Part shown: positions 34,501 through 46,892 of the stretch, one piece after another
Layout: every line of letters starts with the position of its first letter
Numbering within the stretch: the stretch's first letter is position 1
Notes under the pieces: model-generated
Told to the model about the DNA's origin: nothing
Database searches by the model: none
Seen by the model: only the letters and a program-made list of their open reading frames with translations
Assembly (NCBI GenBank): GCA_039881045.1
Contig: JAYWVB010000066.1
Span: 62,001 to 126,000 of the forward strand
Length of the DNA stretch: 64,000 nt
DNA from: Chaetomium olivaceum
Lineage: Eukaryota; Ascomycota; Sordariomycetes; Sordariales; Chaetomiaceae
Direction of reading: 5' to 3'
Program-made: the position numbers and the translations under genes

Positions 34501-37500
34501 TCTTCGGCTTCGACTTAACGGTGTATCCCATAAATACTTGGAGGAACGCTGTCTGCGCTGCCACGGCGAGCTGCTCATCCGGGTTACCCATAACCTCTTC
34601 TAACACGCGGACGACGCCAGAGGCGAGCAGTTCAGCGCTGGTGACACTCTCCAGTACGTCCGAATCGAAGTAAGACGCCAGCCTCTTGAAGAGATCGGTA
34701 CCGCTCTCGAGCGCCAGTTGCGACGAGAAGGTACGATGGAGGTAGAAGTTCTCAATCTCAGACGCTAAGGATGACAGACGGTCAAGAATTTCCGTGGCCT
34801 TCTTCTTCATGGACTTCCCCTCCTCTTCATTTTCGTGGACCTCGAGGAAGTTCTTGGCACGTTCAATAATCCTCGTCTTCATCGACGGGAGGTCCGACGG
34901 AAGGCGGGCGGGAGGCCCAGAGGTAGACATGGTGGAGCCCTCGGAACTAACTGGAGAGGCCGACATGTCGTCCCGATTCCGGTCATCCTCTTGGCCGTTC
35001 TCGTTATCCTCGTTGTTTTCGTCGTCATCATCGTCATCGTCCTCCTCGTCCGAAGAGTGATGAGACTCGTCGTCATCTTCGTCGACTTCCTCGTTCTCTT
35101 CATGTCCAGCTTCAGATCCATTCAGATCGGCATGGTCGTCGGCGAGCTCTGCCGAGGACCTATTCGACTCCGGCTCGACCTCCGGCTCAGCTTCCGGTTC
35201 AGCCTCCGGCTCAGCATCTGTCTCCGGCTCATCCTCTGACTCTTGAGTCTCGTTGGTCGCCGGCTTCAATTCCGGTTCCTGTTCTGGTTCTGGCTGTGGC
35301 TCCGGCTCCGGTTCCTGGTTGGCTAGCTTCGTAATTTCGGCGATCACGCCCTCGCGGTGGAGTTGATACCGGTAGACGGCGCCCAGGCGCCTCATAAGTA
35401 AGTCGGCAGCCGTTACTGCCGAGAGAACAAGGGAGGGGTGGTCTTGTTGAGAAATGATAGAAGCCAGGAAGGAGGCGTAGGAGACTGATTTCAGCGCATC
35501 GACGAGGATATCTTCGTCCAAGTTCGAGAGCATCTTGAGTTGAGCCGTCAGCACCTTTTGGCGGACACTCAGGTTGACGGTGCTCGAGTAGGCATCGGTG
35601 AGCGTGGGGAAGAGGATCATGCAGAACCGCCGGACCTCCTCTTTACAGCCCTCCAAGAGCTCGACCCGCTTCTCGTTTGTGGTCTTTCTACGAGAACCGA
35701 GGGAGGAGGGTGTGGTGGGTTCAGCCGGCGGGTTGATCTCGGGCAGGTCGTATGAGGCGGGATCGGCAGATTTTGGCAAATCCGGAAGAAGCTCGCAGAT
35801 GACGTTGAGTGTCTCGATGATCTGGTCTCGCGGGCGGTGGATGAGCGCCTGCATGATAAGCACGCTGTCGAGCTTCGAAGCGATGTCATCGTGGCCGCTG
35901 GGGGGGGACACGCCTGTCAGGATCTGATAAAGTGTCTCCACCACATTCATCTTGAACAGCTCGGCCGACAAGCGAGGGCTTGCCCGCGCGGCGAAGGCAA
36001 GGATCCGGAGGAACTGTGTGTGGATATGGGCGCCGATCAGATTGGTGCTACCGGGGACAAGAAGTCGAAGAATGGCCCTGAGCAGGTCGACACTGACAAG
36101 CTCCTCCAGCTTTGACGAATGGAACCGGAAGCTCTCAACGATGCGGGTGACGCAGAGAGAGCCTTTCTCGACGACCTTCTGGTCGCTGCTCCCGAGAACA
36201 TTCAGTAGAATTGGCATGACATCTCGGACGACGGGGAAGGTTTCTTGGTCGAGGTTCTGACAGCAATTCGCAGCGGTGGTGACGGCGACCCGCTGGGTGC
36301 TTGTGGCGAAGAACTCAAGGTAGGAGAGGCACGCGGTCAGACCGCCTTCGCGGACAATACTGGATGGGTATTCGATCGAGATCTTCTCGAGCGTGCTGAG
36401 CGCTTGCTCAGCCAAGTCGATGAAAGAAATCTCGAGCAACTTTTGGCACAGAATAGGGACGGCATGACCGTAGACGACATTCGAAGTGCTGGCTGGCAGG
36501 GCTTCCATGAGGTTGGCAAGACAGCGGCATGCCAAGAGCATAATCTCTGGATTCTCCTCCCCCGTGAGCTCGTTTGGTTGCATCAAGCCTACCAGCTCCT
36601 TCACGAACGCATCGGGCGAGAAGTGCCCCGAGAGTGTATCCTCGTTGTGAATGAGCAAAAGCTCCGAGAGCTCCTGCAGCGCGATAAGCTGCATTGTGGG
36701 GTCCTCCTTTTGTCGCAGGTTGTGCAAGATATCCCTAAGCCTTGACGACGTGCCCGACACCATGCCAGTCAGGGTTCGGAGGGTGTTAGTAAGACCCGGA
36801 ACCGCACCACCAGCGGCGCCAAAGCTGCCAAAGGGATCGCCGACGTCGTCTTCGTCGTCGTAACGTCGCAGGGCCTCCTCGTCCTCGTCATTCTCGTCAC
36901 TATCTTCTGGGAATCTATCCTCGGGAGGGGGTGGGGGGGCGGCGCTTCGGATGATTTTTCGTGTTCTTCAGTGCCGCCCATAACTACGTCTTGATCCTGT
37001 GCGGCATTGGAACCCCTCTTCGATCGCCGGCTCGAGGTAGGAGCGGGAGCGGATGGGTCTGCTAGAGGTGGCTGGGTAAGACGAGAAGAAGGGCGAGATG
37101 GAGATGACAAAGGCATACCTCGCGTCTGCACAGCCTTCTTATTGCGGCTGGATCGCCGACTAGACGATGCCGTTGGCGGGTTCTCGGGGGATTGAGCAGG
37201 GCCTGCCGGCGTTCTACGTAGGTGTTAGCATATCTCCAACTTTTCATGGTACAACGTGCGACCGGGTCCAACATACCCTGGACTCGACATGGCCGCGAGA
37301 TCTTTGCCCTTCCTGCGGGAAGATGGAGTCAATTCTGGGGCGGGAGGTGGTTGCGGCTGGGGGGATGCTTGTGCCACTCGCTGTCGCTTGGGCCTGCGGG
37401 ATGACGAAGGCGATTCAGCGACAGGCTGGGCGGGGCTAATGTTGGTCTTTCGCTTCCGAGCGCTCGGTGCCGGCTTTGGCGTCGGTGGGGTCGGCGGGGG

Positions 37501-37611
37501 AGGTGGTCCGGAGGAGAGAGCGTCGGCTCCCGTAGCGGTGGTTGAGGAGGCTGCTGCGGCTGCTTGGCTCGCTGCTTGACGGGCGGACGAGCGGGTGACC
37601 CTGGACGACAT
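31578..37611 (-). CDS. UFD4: HECT-type E3 ubiquitin ligase Ufd4/TRIP12
   Basis: Four exons (37611-37277, 37213-32047, 31982-31833, 31774-31578) separated by introns of 63, 64 and 58 nt. Allowing for one missing base, the protein is about 1,949 residues. The N-terminus is disordered and basic. An acidic stretch leads into Armadillo-type repeats (MQLIALQELSELLL, CRCLANLMEALPAS). The middle holds long Glu/Asp/Pro runs. The C-terminal HECT domain is complete: EVEYFDEVGTGLGPTLEFYS, FKMLGKFVARSMIDSRIIDV, FLQFTTGSPKLPIGG and the thioester site PSVMTCVNYLKLP in the last exon. Family members polyubiquitinate ubiquitin-fusion-degradation substrates. A frame break at a G7 run (36933-36939) separates the first 200 residues from the rest. 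Confidence 0.94.
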
Positions 37612-40341
37612 GAGTAAATATGAGTTCAAAACCTGCTTGTCATGGAATCGACAGCAGGTAAGAGAAATAAAATAGATTTAGGAAAGGTCGGCGAGGTCGA
37701 GGGTATCAAAGAATTTTGTGGGCAGTTGCAAGGGAGATCGCGATTGAGTGGCCGCCTGCGGAACAAGAACATTCGTTGCCCAAGATTGTGGGGCAGTTTG
37801 AAGTCGAGCCGAGTTCCCTGCATGCGTCACAGCCCGAAAGCGAGCACGAGACCAAACCACCAGAAGATGAATGAATGCAGTAGACTTTTATGTCGCTGTT
37901 CTGTGTGATTCTTCCTTTTTGCCTTTGCATCAGTCTTCTGACATTGCAGGTAGGCGCTGGGTTGTAAGATGCAGTGCGGTGGTGTGGTGGGTGTCTGGTC
38001 TCGATCGATCGCTCGGCTGGGCACGGTGGAAGTAGGCGACAAGGTGAGAGGGAAGTTGACAGAAACGCAGGTGCAGCACCGGACAAAATGGAAAGAATCA
38101 GGAAACAGGTCGGGGGGTGTTGTACCTTGCGGAAGGAGGAGGTAGGGACGATGATGAAGGCGTGGGAAAGGCAGGCACGGCTGGTGATGATGATGATGAG
38201 GGCAGAGGCAGGTGCGCTGGGTCGTTCTCGAAAGCCGTTCTGGACCGCGGGTTTGCAGTGCGTCGTTCTGCCATGGATTACGCCATCGGAAGGCAGGCAG
38301 GCGGTGGTTCGGATGGGAGGCGGTTCGGAGGAAAATACGGTTTACGCATCGAACGATGGCTTGTGTTGGGTATCGAGCGGTGGTTGTTTCGCTGATGGTT
38401 CGGGGACGGCGGCAGGTCGGCTTCAGGCAGAGGTGGTTGGCTGGTGGGGATACTTCAGCAGTGGTGAGCGAAATGCTGCGTTGGACAAGCCGTTTGATGT
38501 CAGCGCTGGTTGGCGCTTGTTCCGGCGGAATCCCTGTGCCGGCTTCGGCCAAGAGATAGCGGCATGGGTGGCACGGACCGGATAGTTGTGCTTTTGATCT
38601 CCGTGCGGCGTCAACACTCAAGTTCAACCTCCCGAAGTCACCCACCATCACCTCCCAAGGTGACGGGCTGAGGCAAATAAGTGGCCCGTATGTCTGTCAA
38701 CATTACAAACAGATCCATCGCCAAAATTTGACATGGGGGTGGGCGGGGGGGAGGGAGGGGGGGGGGGGGGGGGGCGGTACAAAGGGGAATATCTTTGCAG
38801 ATGCACATGGCTTGCAAAGTCATGCCACAACCGGTCAAGAAGCTGCCTTTTGGTGGCATTAGTCTCATTCACATAACAGACCGTTTGTTTTGCTATTATG
38901 GATTTGGGGTACAATTTCCGAGCCTAGCCGCGGACGATAAACGTGAACAGAAATGATTGAGGAACATAACTGACAGGTAAGGTGACAGACAGGCTATCAA
39001 GTGTTTGGGTGTTGTCTGAGGCCGGGCGAACTCAAAAACTGTCCAATGGACTGTCCTCGACGGTAAGAAAGTGAACAACCCAAACTAGCAGTGTCAAGAT
39101 AATCCGACAAGCGTACTAATTTCCCAATCTAAGCAGCGAGGAAATTGAGTGATGCAGGAAAGAAACGGCAGGTATCGTAAAGTTAATGTTGCATTTATAT
39201 CGATTGTGGTGGTCCATAAGAATTTGTGCTCGGTGGTTGAAACCCGGCATTGCCGTACCGCCAAATGTAACAACACCTCAAAACTAACTCGATTAACTAC
39301 CGTGACGTCGCTCGTACAAGAACCCTGCTCTTTGAGTTCACGCGCATACTTACACCACTCCAACCCGACTATCAGCCAGCTGAGTTCCAACTAGTCTCAT
39401 ACTCAATGCTACTGTCATGAACCTGGGGGCAAGGGCCTGTTACATGAAATACACTTTTGGAATTTTGGTTAGACGGAAGATTATGAGTGACCACAAATGA
39501 TACTAAATTTGGCCGTGTTAATGTCAGTAGCGCTAGCACACTCAACGCCACCGTGCTGCCTGAGAACAGCGTGAAATTAAAGCGGCCTCGAGGTATTGCC
39601 GTTGGGACCTGTCCCCTTGGGTTGGGATCCCGTTTTTCTAACTAGCATAGCGGGTAACTTGATCAAGAATTGGTATTTGTGCTCTATCTCCCGAATATTT
39701 GACCTGACAATGATCTTGTGTGGAGCAAATCACCGAAGCAGTTGTCGAATTTCTGGGGAAAAAATAAGAGCGGGGAACTCATTTCCACATAACAAAGGAG
39801 CCTTCAAGACATCAGCAGGAGAGGTTCGATTACTTTCCTGCTTGTTCCCGTGGTTTGCGGGCCCAAGAACAGGCGGGACGGCGGGGTGCATGGCCCGAGT
39901 TCAAGCCCGCCGGAGGAAACTACCTACATAAATGTATTTTCCTTTTGAAAAAATGCGATTCATCTCGCTCCAAATTCCTCATGGGCTTTCTGAACCACCT
40001 GCCACCCCGCCTCCCTGCTTGCTGGGGTTCCTCTGGCTATTGAGCTGGACTCTTTATCAGCAAGGAATCGTAGATGCCAAGCTCACCGCGGTAAGATTTC
40101 GTGGAGAACCCCGGACAGAACCCCTGAACGCCAAGACCCGGCGATATGCAACGGCTTCCGTCGGCACAAGTGACGTCGTTTACCCCGGAACACCGCCAGC
40201 TGACCTCCCTCCCTTCGTGCCGAGGGACGCCGTCCTTTTTCCCATTCAATTGAAGACAATGGAATGAAATCTTGACATCTTCCGTATCTTCCGCATCTCC
40301 CAAAACTTCATTCCCCAATCCGTGCCCTGCGCCGCCCGAAA
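37612..40341. other. Long intergenic region with poly-G tract
   Basis: About 2.7 kb between the divergent UFD4 and BCKDH E1 alpha genes. Open frames at 37827-38651 (minus) and 37974-38585 (plus) overlap each other on opposite strands, have no recognisable domain, and look like chance frames in the UFD4 promoter and leader. A G-run lies at 38735-38777. Confidence 0.45.
38735..38777 (+). repeat. G-rich tract with an 18-G run
   Basis: Several G-runs interrupted by single A, T or C bases, ending in 18 uninterrupted G (38757-38774). It could form G-quadruplexes and is a likely place for consensus length error. Confidence 0.7.
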
Positions 40342-41838
40342 ATGAAGAGAGTCCGCCTATCCCGCCCGCATGGGGCGTTCTTGCGCCTCGGAGGGACTCA
40401 GTTCTCTCCCCTCGCCCAATCCGCACCGCTACTCACCTCCTCCTCCCCCGCGCGTCCAGGCCTCCCCCACAACCACAACCATCCCCAACTCCAACAACCC
40501 CGCCGCCACGCCGGGTCCATCTCGCAACGGCCCGACTCCCCGCACGTCATGTTCCCGGGGGCGGTCAAGTCCGCCTTCAGCAGCAGCATGCGATTCGAGC
40601 AGCCGGCCGGCTACCCGGCGCTGCCGACCTACCGGGCGGTGGACCAGAACGGCGTGGTGGTCGACCCGAGCTTCGAGCCCGACCTCAGCGACGAACAAGT
40701 GGTCAAGCTGTACCGCGACATGCTGACCGTGTCGGTCATGGACCTGATCATGTTCGACGCCCAGCGCCAGGGCCGGCTCAGCTTTTATATGGTGTCTGCT
40801 GGGGAGGAGGCCGTGTCGGTGGCCACTGCATCCGCGCTCGAGAAGGAGGATGTGGTGTTTTGTCAGTACCGCGAGCAGGGTGTGTTTAAGCAGCGCGGGT
40901 TTACGCTGGCCGACTTTATGAATCAGCTGTTTGCGAATCATAAGGATCCGGGGAAGGGCAGGAACATGCCGGTGCACTACGGCAGCCGGGAGTTGAATAT
41001 TGTAGGTGGACTTTTGCGCAGCAGAAGACAATGGTTCATGATATGCTGACTGACCTTCTCATAGCACACCATCTCCTCGCCCCTTGCGACGCAGCTTCCG
41101 CAGGCTTCTGGCGCAGCGTATGCTCTTAAAATCCAACGGATGCAAGACCCCAGTATACCGCCGAGGGTAGTGGCGGCATACTTCGGCGAAGGCGCAGCCA
41201 GCGAGGGCGACTTCCACGCCGCGCTGAATATCGCCGCGACTCGATCCTGCCCGGTGATTTTCGTTTGCCGCAACAACGGGTATGCCATCTCGACGCCGAC
41301 GTTGGAACAGTATCGTGGCGACGGTATTGCCAGCCGCGGTCTCGGCTACGGAATCGAGACGATCCGTGTGGACGGCAACGACTTCTGGGCTGTCCGCGAG
41401 GTGATGAAGAAGGCGCGCGAGATAGCCCTGCAAGACGGCGGTAGGCCCGTCCTGATCGAGGCCATGACGTACCGCGTCAGCCACCACAGCACGTCGGACG
41501 ACTCGTTCGCCTACCGTGCCAAGGTGGAGGTGGAGGACTGGAAGAGGCGGGACAACCCGATTGCGAGACTGCGCAAGTGGATGGAGGCCAAGGGGTGCTG
41601 GGACGAACACAAGGAGAAGGAGGCCCGCGAGAGTATCCGGCGGGATGTGCTCAAGGCCTTTTCGGAAGCCGAGCGGGAGAAGAAGCCGCCCGTTCGGACC
41701 ATGTTTGAGGATGTGTACGAAGAGCTGACGCCGGACTTGCAGCAGCAGATGAAGGAGTTGAAGAGCCAGCTAGAGAGATACCCTGATGAGTATGATCTTG
41801 GGGAGTTTGTGGGCGGAAAGGAAAGTCTAGACAAATAG
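40342..41838 (+). CDS. BCKDHA: Branched-chain 2-oxoacid dehydrogenase E1 subunit alpha, mitochondrial
   Basis: Two exons (40342-41001 and 41065-41838) with a 63-nt intron (GTAGGT donor, CATAG acceptor) give 477 residues. The first about 60 residues are rich in Arg, Ser and Pro and fit a mitochondrial presequence. The branched-chain type, as opposed to pyruvate dehydrogenase, is shown by YREQGVFKQRGFTL, KGRNMPVHYGSREL and HTISSPLATQLPQASGAAYA. The thiamine diphosphate and Mg site is GEGAASEGDFHAALN...CRNNGYAISTP. The regulatory phosphorylation loop reads YRVSHHSTSDDS. The enzyme starts oxidative decarboxylation of the oxoacids from Leu, Ile and Val in the mitochondrial matrix. The gene is intact. 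Confidence 0.94.
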
Positions 41839-42082
41839 TGAGCGGGCGAGCAGCGAGCGCGCGAATTCATATGGTTTTGACGGCCGACGTTGTTTGGGTC
41901 ATACATTGTGTTGCGTTCACGAACCCCCATCGCCGGGCAACCTGAGCGGCCGGACGACTTGTGCACTTGTGCAACTGCGACGACTTTCCTGTGTACTTAC
42001 CCCCCACAATATCCCAATCGCATTCCACCTCCAATCCAAACAAACCACCAACACAAGCCTACCTTTCATTTACTTAGCCAAT

Positions 42083-42229
42083 ATGACCAACGAAAGCCGC
42101 GTTGTCATCGCTGTGCTCTGCGTCTTGAGTATCACTGCGCTTCTCGCTACCCTCGGCATCAAGTACGTCCGGACCGCCACTCGTGCGATGGTGAAGTCGC
42201 GGGAGGATCGAGACTCGGAAGCCCAGTAA
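42083..42229 (+). CDS. Possible 48-residue single-pass membrane peptide
   Basis: A short frame begins at an ATG (context AGCCAATATG) and encodes a charged start, one hydrophobic helix (VVIAVLCVLSITALLATLGI) and a basic, charged tail (KSREDRDSEAQ). The arrangement fits a small single-pass membrane protein. It lies alone between BCKDH E1 alpha and COQ5 on the same strand. I know no family for it, and a chance frame cannot be excluded from sequence alone. Confidence 0.4.
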   Translation: MTNESRVVIAVLCVLSITALLATLGIKYVRTATRAMVKSREDRDSEAQ

Positions 42230-42544
42230 ACAAGGTACGTACGACCCCTTTCCAGACAGGCGGTAAATCGGTAGTATTATTGGTGATGCAAGCAAGACGG
42301 GAACGAGAAGCTTGAAGATCCACCCCACCATTCCACTTCTTGGCGCACATCTCGACCCCGCAATCAAGGCTGAAACACACAAAGGCCATTGGGTTTCCGG
42401 GTTGTCAAGCCACATCCACAGGCGACAGCCACACCTCCCCGGGCCGACCCGATTTTTCGAAGCAAGCAAGCGCGTGCATGAACTGATCCCGAACTCTTCC
42501 AGATCTGGTCCCGGAGCTGTATCGGTGCCGTGAACCTGCTCAAC
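42230..42544. other. Intergenic, promoter of COQ5
   Basis: About 315 bp with no supported feature; presumably the COQ5 promoter and the 3' end of any transcript from the small ORF. Confidence 0.3.
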
Positions 42545-43729
42545 ATGGCAGCAGCCCGAACAGTCCTCAGAAGGGCCCTCCGCCCCGTGAGGAGTAACTT
42601 CGTTACACATCCCGAGCAACAATTAGGATTTACACGACCATTCTCAATAACCCTCCCTTCCCGCGCGCCACCGAATACACCGAATACCTCCCCCGACTAT
42701 GCCGTCCCCGATCCGTCCAGGCCAACCCATTTCGGGTTTGAGACCGTAACAGAAGGCGAGAAGCGCGAGCGCGTGGCGGGTGTCTTTACGAGCGTAGCAG
42801 AGTCGTACGACCGCATGAACGACCTCATGTCCTTTGGCTGGCACCGAGTGTGGAAGTGCGTTATTCACTGCCCGCCCTACCCTTTTCTACACCTTCCCCT
42901 CCTGCCATTACCACGCCCACGCTAACCAACCTTCTTTCTTCCCACACAGAGACCACTTCGTCGCCTCGCTCAACCCCGGCTTCTCCCCCTAACCGCCGGC
43001 CCCGATCCCCGCGGACCGCAACACATCCTCGACATCGCCGGCGGCACAGGCGACATCGCCTTCCGCATGCTCCACACGGCGCACAACCTCAACTCCAACC
43101 CCTCCGTGCACGTAACCATCTCCGACATCAACCGCGCCATGCTCACCGTCGGCAAGCAGCGCTCCAGCACCCTGCCCGCCTCCCAACAAGCGGCCCTGTC
43201 CTTCGTCGAAGCCAACGCCGAGAACCTGACCCTCACCCGGCCCCTGCACCCCTACCCCTCCCCGCTCGAACCCACCACTCACGACGCCCACGGCAACTCC
43301 GAGCAAGCCTTCTTCGACCCCGCCACCGCCACGGGCACGGGAATCCCCTCCGAATCCGTCGACCTCTACACCGTGGCCTTCGGCATCCGCAACTTCAGCA
43401 ACATCCCTGCCGCCCTGCGCGAAGCGCACCGCGTGCTCAAACCAGGCGGGGTCTTTGCCTGCTTGGAGTTCAGCAAAGCGAGCCGCTTCCCGCTGTTCAA
43501 CGCGCTGTACAAGGAGTGGTCGTTCCGCGCGATCCCGCTGATCGGGCAGCTGGTGGCGGCGGACCGGGACAGCTACCAGTACCTGGTGGAGAGCATCGAG
43601 CGGTTCCCGAGCCAGGGGGAGTTTCGGGATATGATTGTGGATGCGGGGTTTGTGGTGGCGGGGCAGGGGTACGAGGATTTGACGGGCGGGGTGGCGGCGA
43701 TTCATAAGGGGATGAAGCCGAGGGCTTGA
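42545..43729 (+). CDS. COQ5: Ubiquinone biosynthesis C-methyltransferase COQ5, mitochondrial
   Basis: Two exons (42545-42855 and 42950-43729) with a 94-nt intron (GTGCGT donor, ACACAG acceptor). The N-terminus is Arg-rich and Ala-rich, a mitochondrial presequence. UbiE/COQ5 signatures follow: THFGFETVTEGEKRERVAGV, SYDRMNDLMSFGWHRVWK, KDHFVASLNPGFSP, the SAM-binding HILDIAGGTGDIAFRM, VDLYTVAFGIRNFSNIPAAL and GGVFACLEFSK. It methylates the benzoquinone ring in coenzyme Q synthesis on the inner membrane. One base is missing at the C5 run 42985-42989, which produces an immediate stop; allowing for it gives 363 residues, a normal length. The break is very probably a consensus error. Confidence 0.93.
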
Positions 43730-44716
43730 TGATGGATGCGACGATGGTGTTTTTAGTGGGGAGTGGGATGAGGATGGGTGAGGTGGGTGGTGGTGTGGAA
43801 TAAGCGGAGGCTTGTTGTGTACATGTACGATGTTTGTGTGTACCATAACATAAACTAGATCTGGGCATCCCATTCATCTCGATTAGAGGGAGCGTGGATA
43901 TTTTGGTGATGATTTGTAGCAGTCGTTCAAGATGATCCGGCTTCACAATATCGGTTTGGTAGCTTTATCCCAGCACCTCGACCGGGGATGACATGTCAAT
44001 CAAGATGTACTTCTTACAAAGGCACGGAGGCCGAAGAGGTTGTCACAACAGGGGAGGCAAGACCACACAGAGACACAGACACCCAAACGATGGCACTCGC
44101 AAGCGAATATTCACTACCAACTACCATCCCAGCAGAAGCACCAGATACCGCTGCCTCGCTGAAGCTACCGCTACCTCCCCTGGCGGGGCGTGACAGTGGT
44201 GGCAAGTGTGGTGTACCGGGCGTACGAGGGCTACTGAAAAAACAGTTCAAGAGGCAACCAACCAACGACCGACGGATCTCTAAAACTCCACCACCTTCCG
44301 TTCCCCCAAGCACAGTTCCAGAAAAATCAAGACTCACTGGGATCTTTTGCTTCTTTTCCGAACCACCTCCCGCCCCCATTGTATATTATCTCCGAAACCA
44401 AGCAAAGAAGAAGCGAGCCCAATCCATCCAGGTTCCGCCCTTCCGGAAGAAAAAGAAAAAGAAACAAGGTTGGCTGCTTGAGAGGCTAGCCGAATATCAT
44501 CACAGTGAAATGGTGTCGTTGGAGGGTTTGTGTGTTGTGATAGAAGCAAGCCAGTGTTGTTGCGCGTCGTATTCGGTTCATGGAGCTTGATGCTCCTTGG
44601 ATGGTCGGCAATGGTTGTCGTCAGCTGGCTGCCATAAGTTGCGAGGGCTGGTGAGCGTGCCGCTACCAGTTATCCGTCGAGAAGCTGGACGATGCCCCGG
44701 TCTCAGGCTGGGCCGA
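43730..44716. other. Convergent intergenic region
   Basis: About 1 kb between the 3' ends of COQ5 and the DUF2433 gene. A 200-codon plus-strand frame (43988-44590) has no domain or start context that I find convincing. Confidence 0.4.
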
Positions 44717-46892
44717 CTAAGAGTCAGCCTGAGGAGCAGGGCTAGCGCCCTCATTCTTAATACCGCCTCGCGGGCCTCTACCCCGCCCACGTTCGCCGCC
44801 GCGACCACCACGGCCACCACGACCACCGCGGCGGCCGGCACCCTCGCTGTCACTAGCACCTCCACCGCCGGCACTGCGGTAGCCGCTCTGCGGGTTGCTG
44901 CTGTCCCTACCGCCGCGGCTGCTACCCCAGTTGCCAGCACCGCCGCGCGAGAATTGCTGGCGCGGCGCAGGAGGCGAGAAGATCTTGACTAGCGGCTTGG
45001 ACCGGTCCTCTTGGCCGGGGGCGCGATTCTTGACTTCGTCGGGAAGACGCTCCATGGCAGCGTCCCGGTCCTCGACCGTCTTGAACTGCGCCACCTTGTT
45101 GTTAACACCCCACCGATCGATCTTGACGATCTTGGCCTTATCATCCTCGGAGAACAGGTCTCGGACCTGGTCGTCGCTCTGGGCGTTCATAACGAAGAGA
45201 CCGATAATGTTATCGGCCGGGTTCTTGGGGGCGGGGGGGTGCATCGGCAGCGCCGTTAGAGGAAGCCGGTGCCGCCTTCTCCTCCCGGGGCGCCGGGGAA
45301 GTAGCCGGCGGGGGCTGAGGCGTGGCTGGCTTCGTTTGTGCCGCCGGGGCGGGCGCCGGGACGGGGGCGACGACCCTCGGCTGAGTGGCGGGGCTGGCCG
45401 CCGGCGGTGCAGAGGGGCCTGTGTGGATGACCGGGCTGCTGCCGGAAGCGACGGGCGCAGGCTGGACGCCAGGCTGCTGCTTGGCTCCACGGTGAGAGAA
45501 ATTGAATCCTTGGGCGCGCATCTCGGTACCGATTCTCCCGTCCTGGATCTCTAGGACAAGCCAACCGAAGGCAGCATCCGCGAGGTTGAAGTTCCACATA
45601 TTCTTGAAGGCGCTCTCGTCAACCTGGCCCAGGGCTGCGGCCGACTGGCCGGCAGCAGCACCGCCAAATGGATTCCCACCCGCGGCAGTCGTAGGCATCT
45701 TATCAACGACCGCCAGTGCGTTCTTCAATAGGGTCTGCTGGGCTTCGACCTGGCTGATCGCCGGCTCGACTTCGCCCTTGACCGTGTCCCACACGTCGTT
45801 AAAGGATGCCTTGGACGCGGCGAGCTTGCCCCGGTAATGATCCAGAGTAGGGTTAACGCTGAATTCGTTGTACGAGCTTCCGTACCTGAAATGCAAACCA
45901 GCCGAGACGGAGAAATCGGACTTGAGAGTCACCGACAGCTGGTTCAGGATACCCTCGCGAGCAGGGGACGCGTGGGTGATGAAGATGCGGGTTTCGGTGG
46001 GATCGTAAACGCGGTTTGCCGTGTCAACGAGCTCGCCCATCTGCAACAAAGTCGTCCACATGGTGCCCTGGCCGCCAGCAATTGTCGTCCGTCCCTCGCC
46101 GTTGTCGAAGAGCTTGTGCATGACCACGGCGCCGCCCAATCCGAGAAGCCGCAGCTTCACACCGCCAACCTCCAGCAACATGGACTGTGCCTCGTCGATG
46201 ATGAAGAGGTTGGGTACCTTATACTCCTTGGATCGGAACTTCTCCAACACCCGCACATCCTCACAGGCGCCCCATACCGTGTAGACAGGTACCTCGAGCT
46301 TCAGTTCGCCGCTGATGAGTTGGGGGAGTTCGGAGAGCGGCAGTTCGCTTGCCGGGAACCGTTGCTTGACCGGGCCCTGGACGCCTTGGGCGATGGCCTT
46401 CTTCGTGGCTTCCGAGATGAGGGGGGAGTATTGCGCGACATGCTTCAAGGTTCTGTCGTGATAGCAAGTCAGCATGTGTCGCGGCTAGCCTTTCATGTCA
46501 ACTCACTTTTCAGCGATGCGCTCGAGGGACGTCTCGTCGTAGAAGCCGAAATCGCCGGTGTGGATGATGTAGTCCGCACGGCTGACCGGGCGAGGTCGTT
46601 GAGGGAGCGGAGGTTGCCTGTGTATCCATTGTCAGTAAATCGAGGCTACGCGGTTTGAGCACTGTTGGATATTCGCACCTCGCACATCGGCAATACAGAG
46701 GACTCTGATGGGACCGCTCTGGATAACACGGCCTTGGTTCGGAAGCAGAGGGGTGGCACCAGGAACCGGGCCGCTAGCGCCGTTAGGCAGGTAGCCCTGG
46801 TTGTAGGGGGTCGGACGAGGTTGCTGGCGCGGAATTAGCTTTAACGGTTTGCGCTCTTTTGAGGGTTCGCCTGTGAACAACTCGGAGGACAT
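44717..46892 (-). CDS. DUF2433-type phosphoesterase-like protein with RGG tail
   Basis: Three exons (46892-46679, 46617-46507, 46452-44717) with introns of 61 and 54 nt give about 686 residues. The start MSSELFTGEPSKERKPLK lies at 46892. The N-terminal part resembles a calcineurin-like phosphoesterase fold with two metal-site-like motifs, IRVLCIADVRG and an HTGDFGFYDE block. The central part (YTVWGACEDVRVLEKF, NLFIIDEAQSMLLEVGGVKL, RIFITHASPAREGILNQL) matches the fungal DUF2433 family. The C-terminus adds a small RRM-like segment (NIIGLFVMNAQSDDQVRDLF) and an RGG/RG-rich tail, suggesting RNA binding. Compensating shifts occur at about 46575-46592 and at a G7 run (45233-45239). Substrate is unknown. 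Confidence 0.78.

Noticed and set aside
37827..38651. 274-codon minus-strand frame, overlapped by a 203-codon plus-strand frame (37974-38585)
   Set aside because: Both are composition-biased, share the same DNA on opposite strands, have no recognisable domain, and lie in the UFD4 promoter and leader.
43988..44590. 200-codon plus-strand frame
   Set aside because: Lies in a convergent intergenic region with low-complexity Lys and Pro runs and no family resemblance.
44895..45554. Plus-strand frame opposite the RGG tail
   Set aside because: Antisense shadow of the Gly/Arg-rich C-terminus of the DUF2433 gene.
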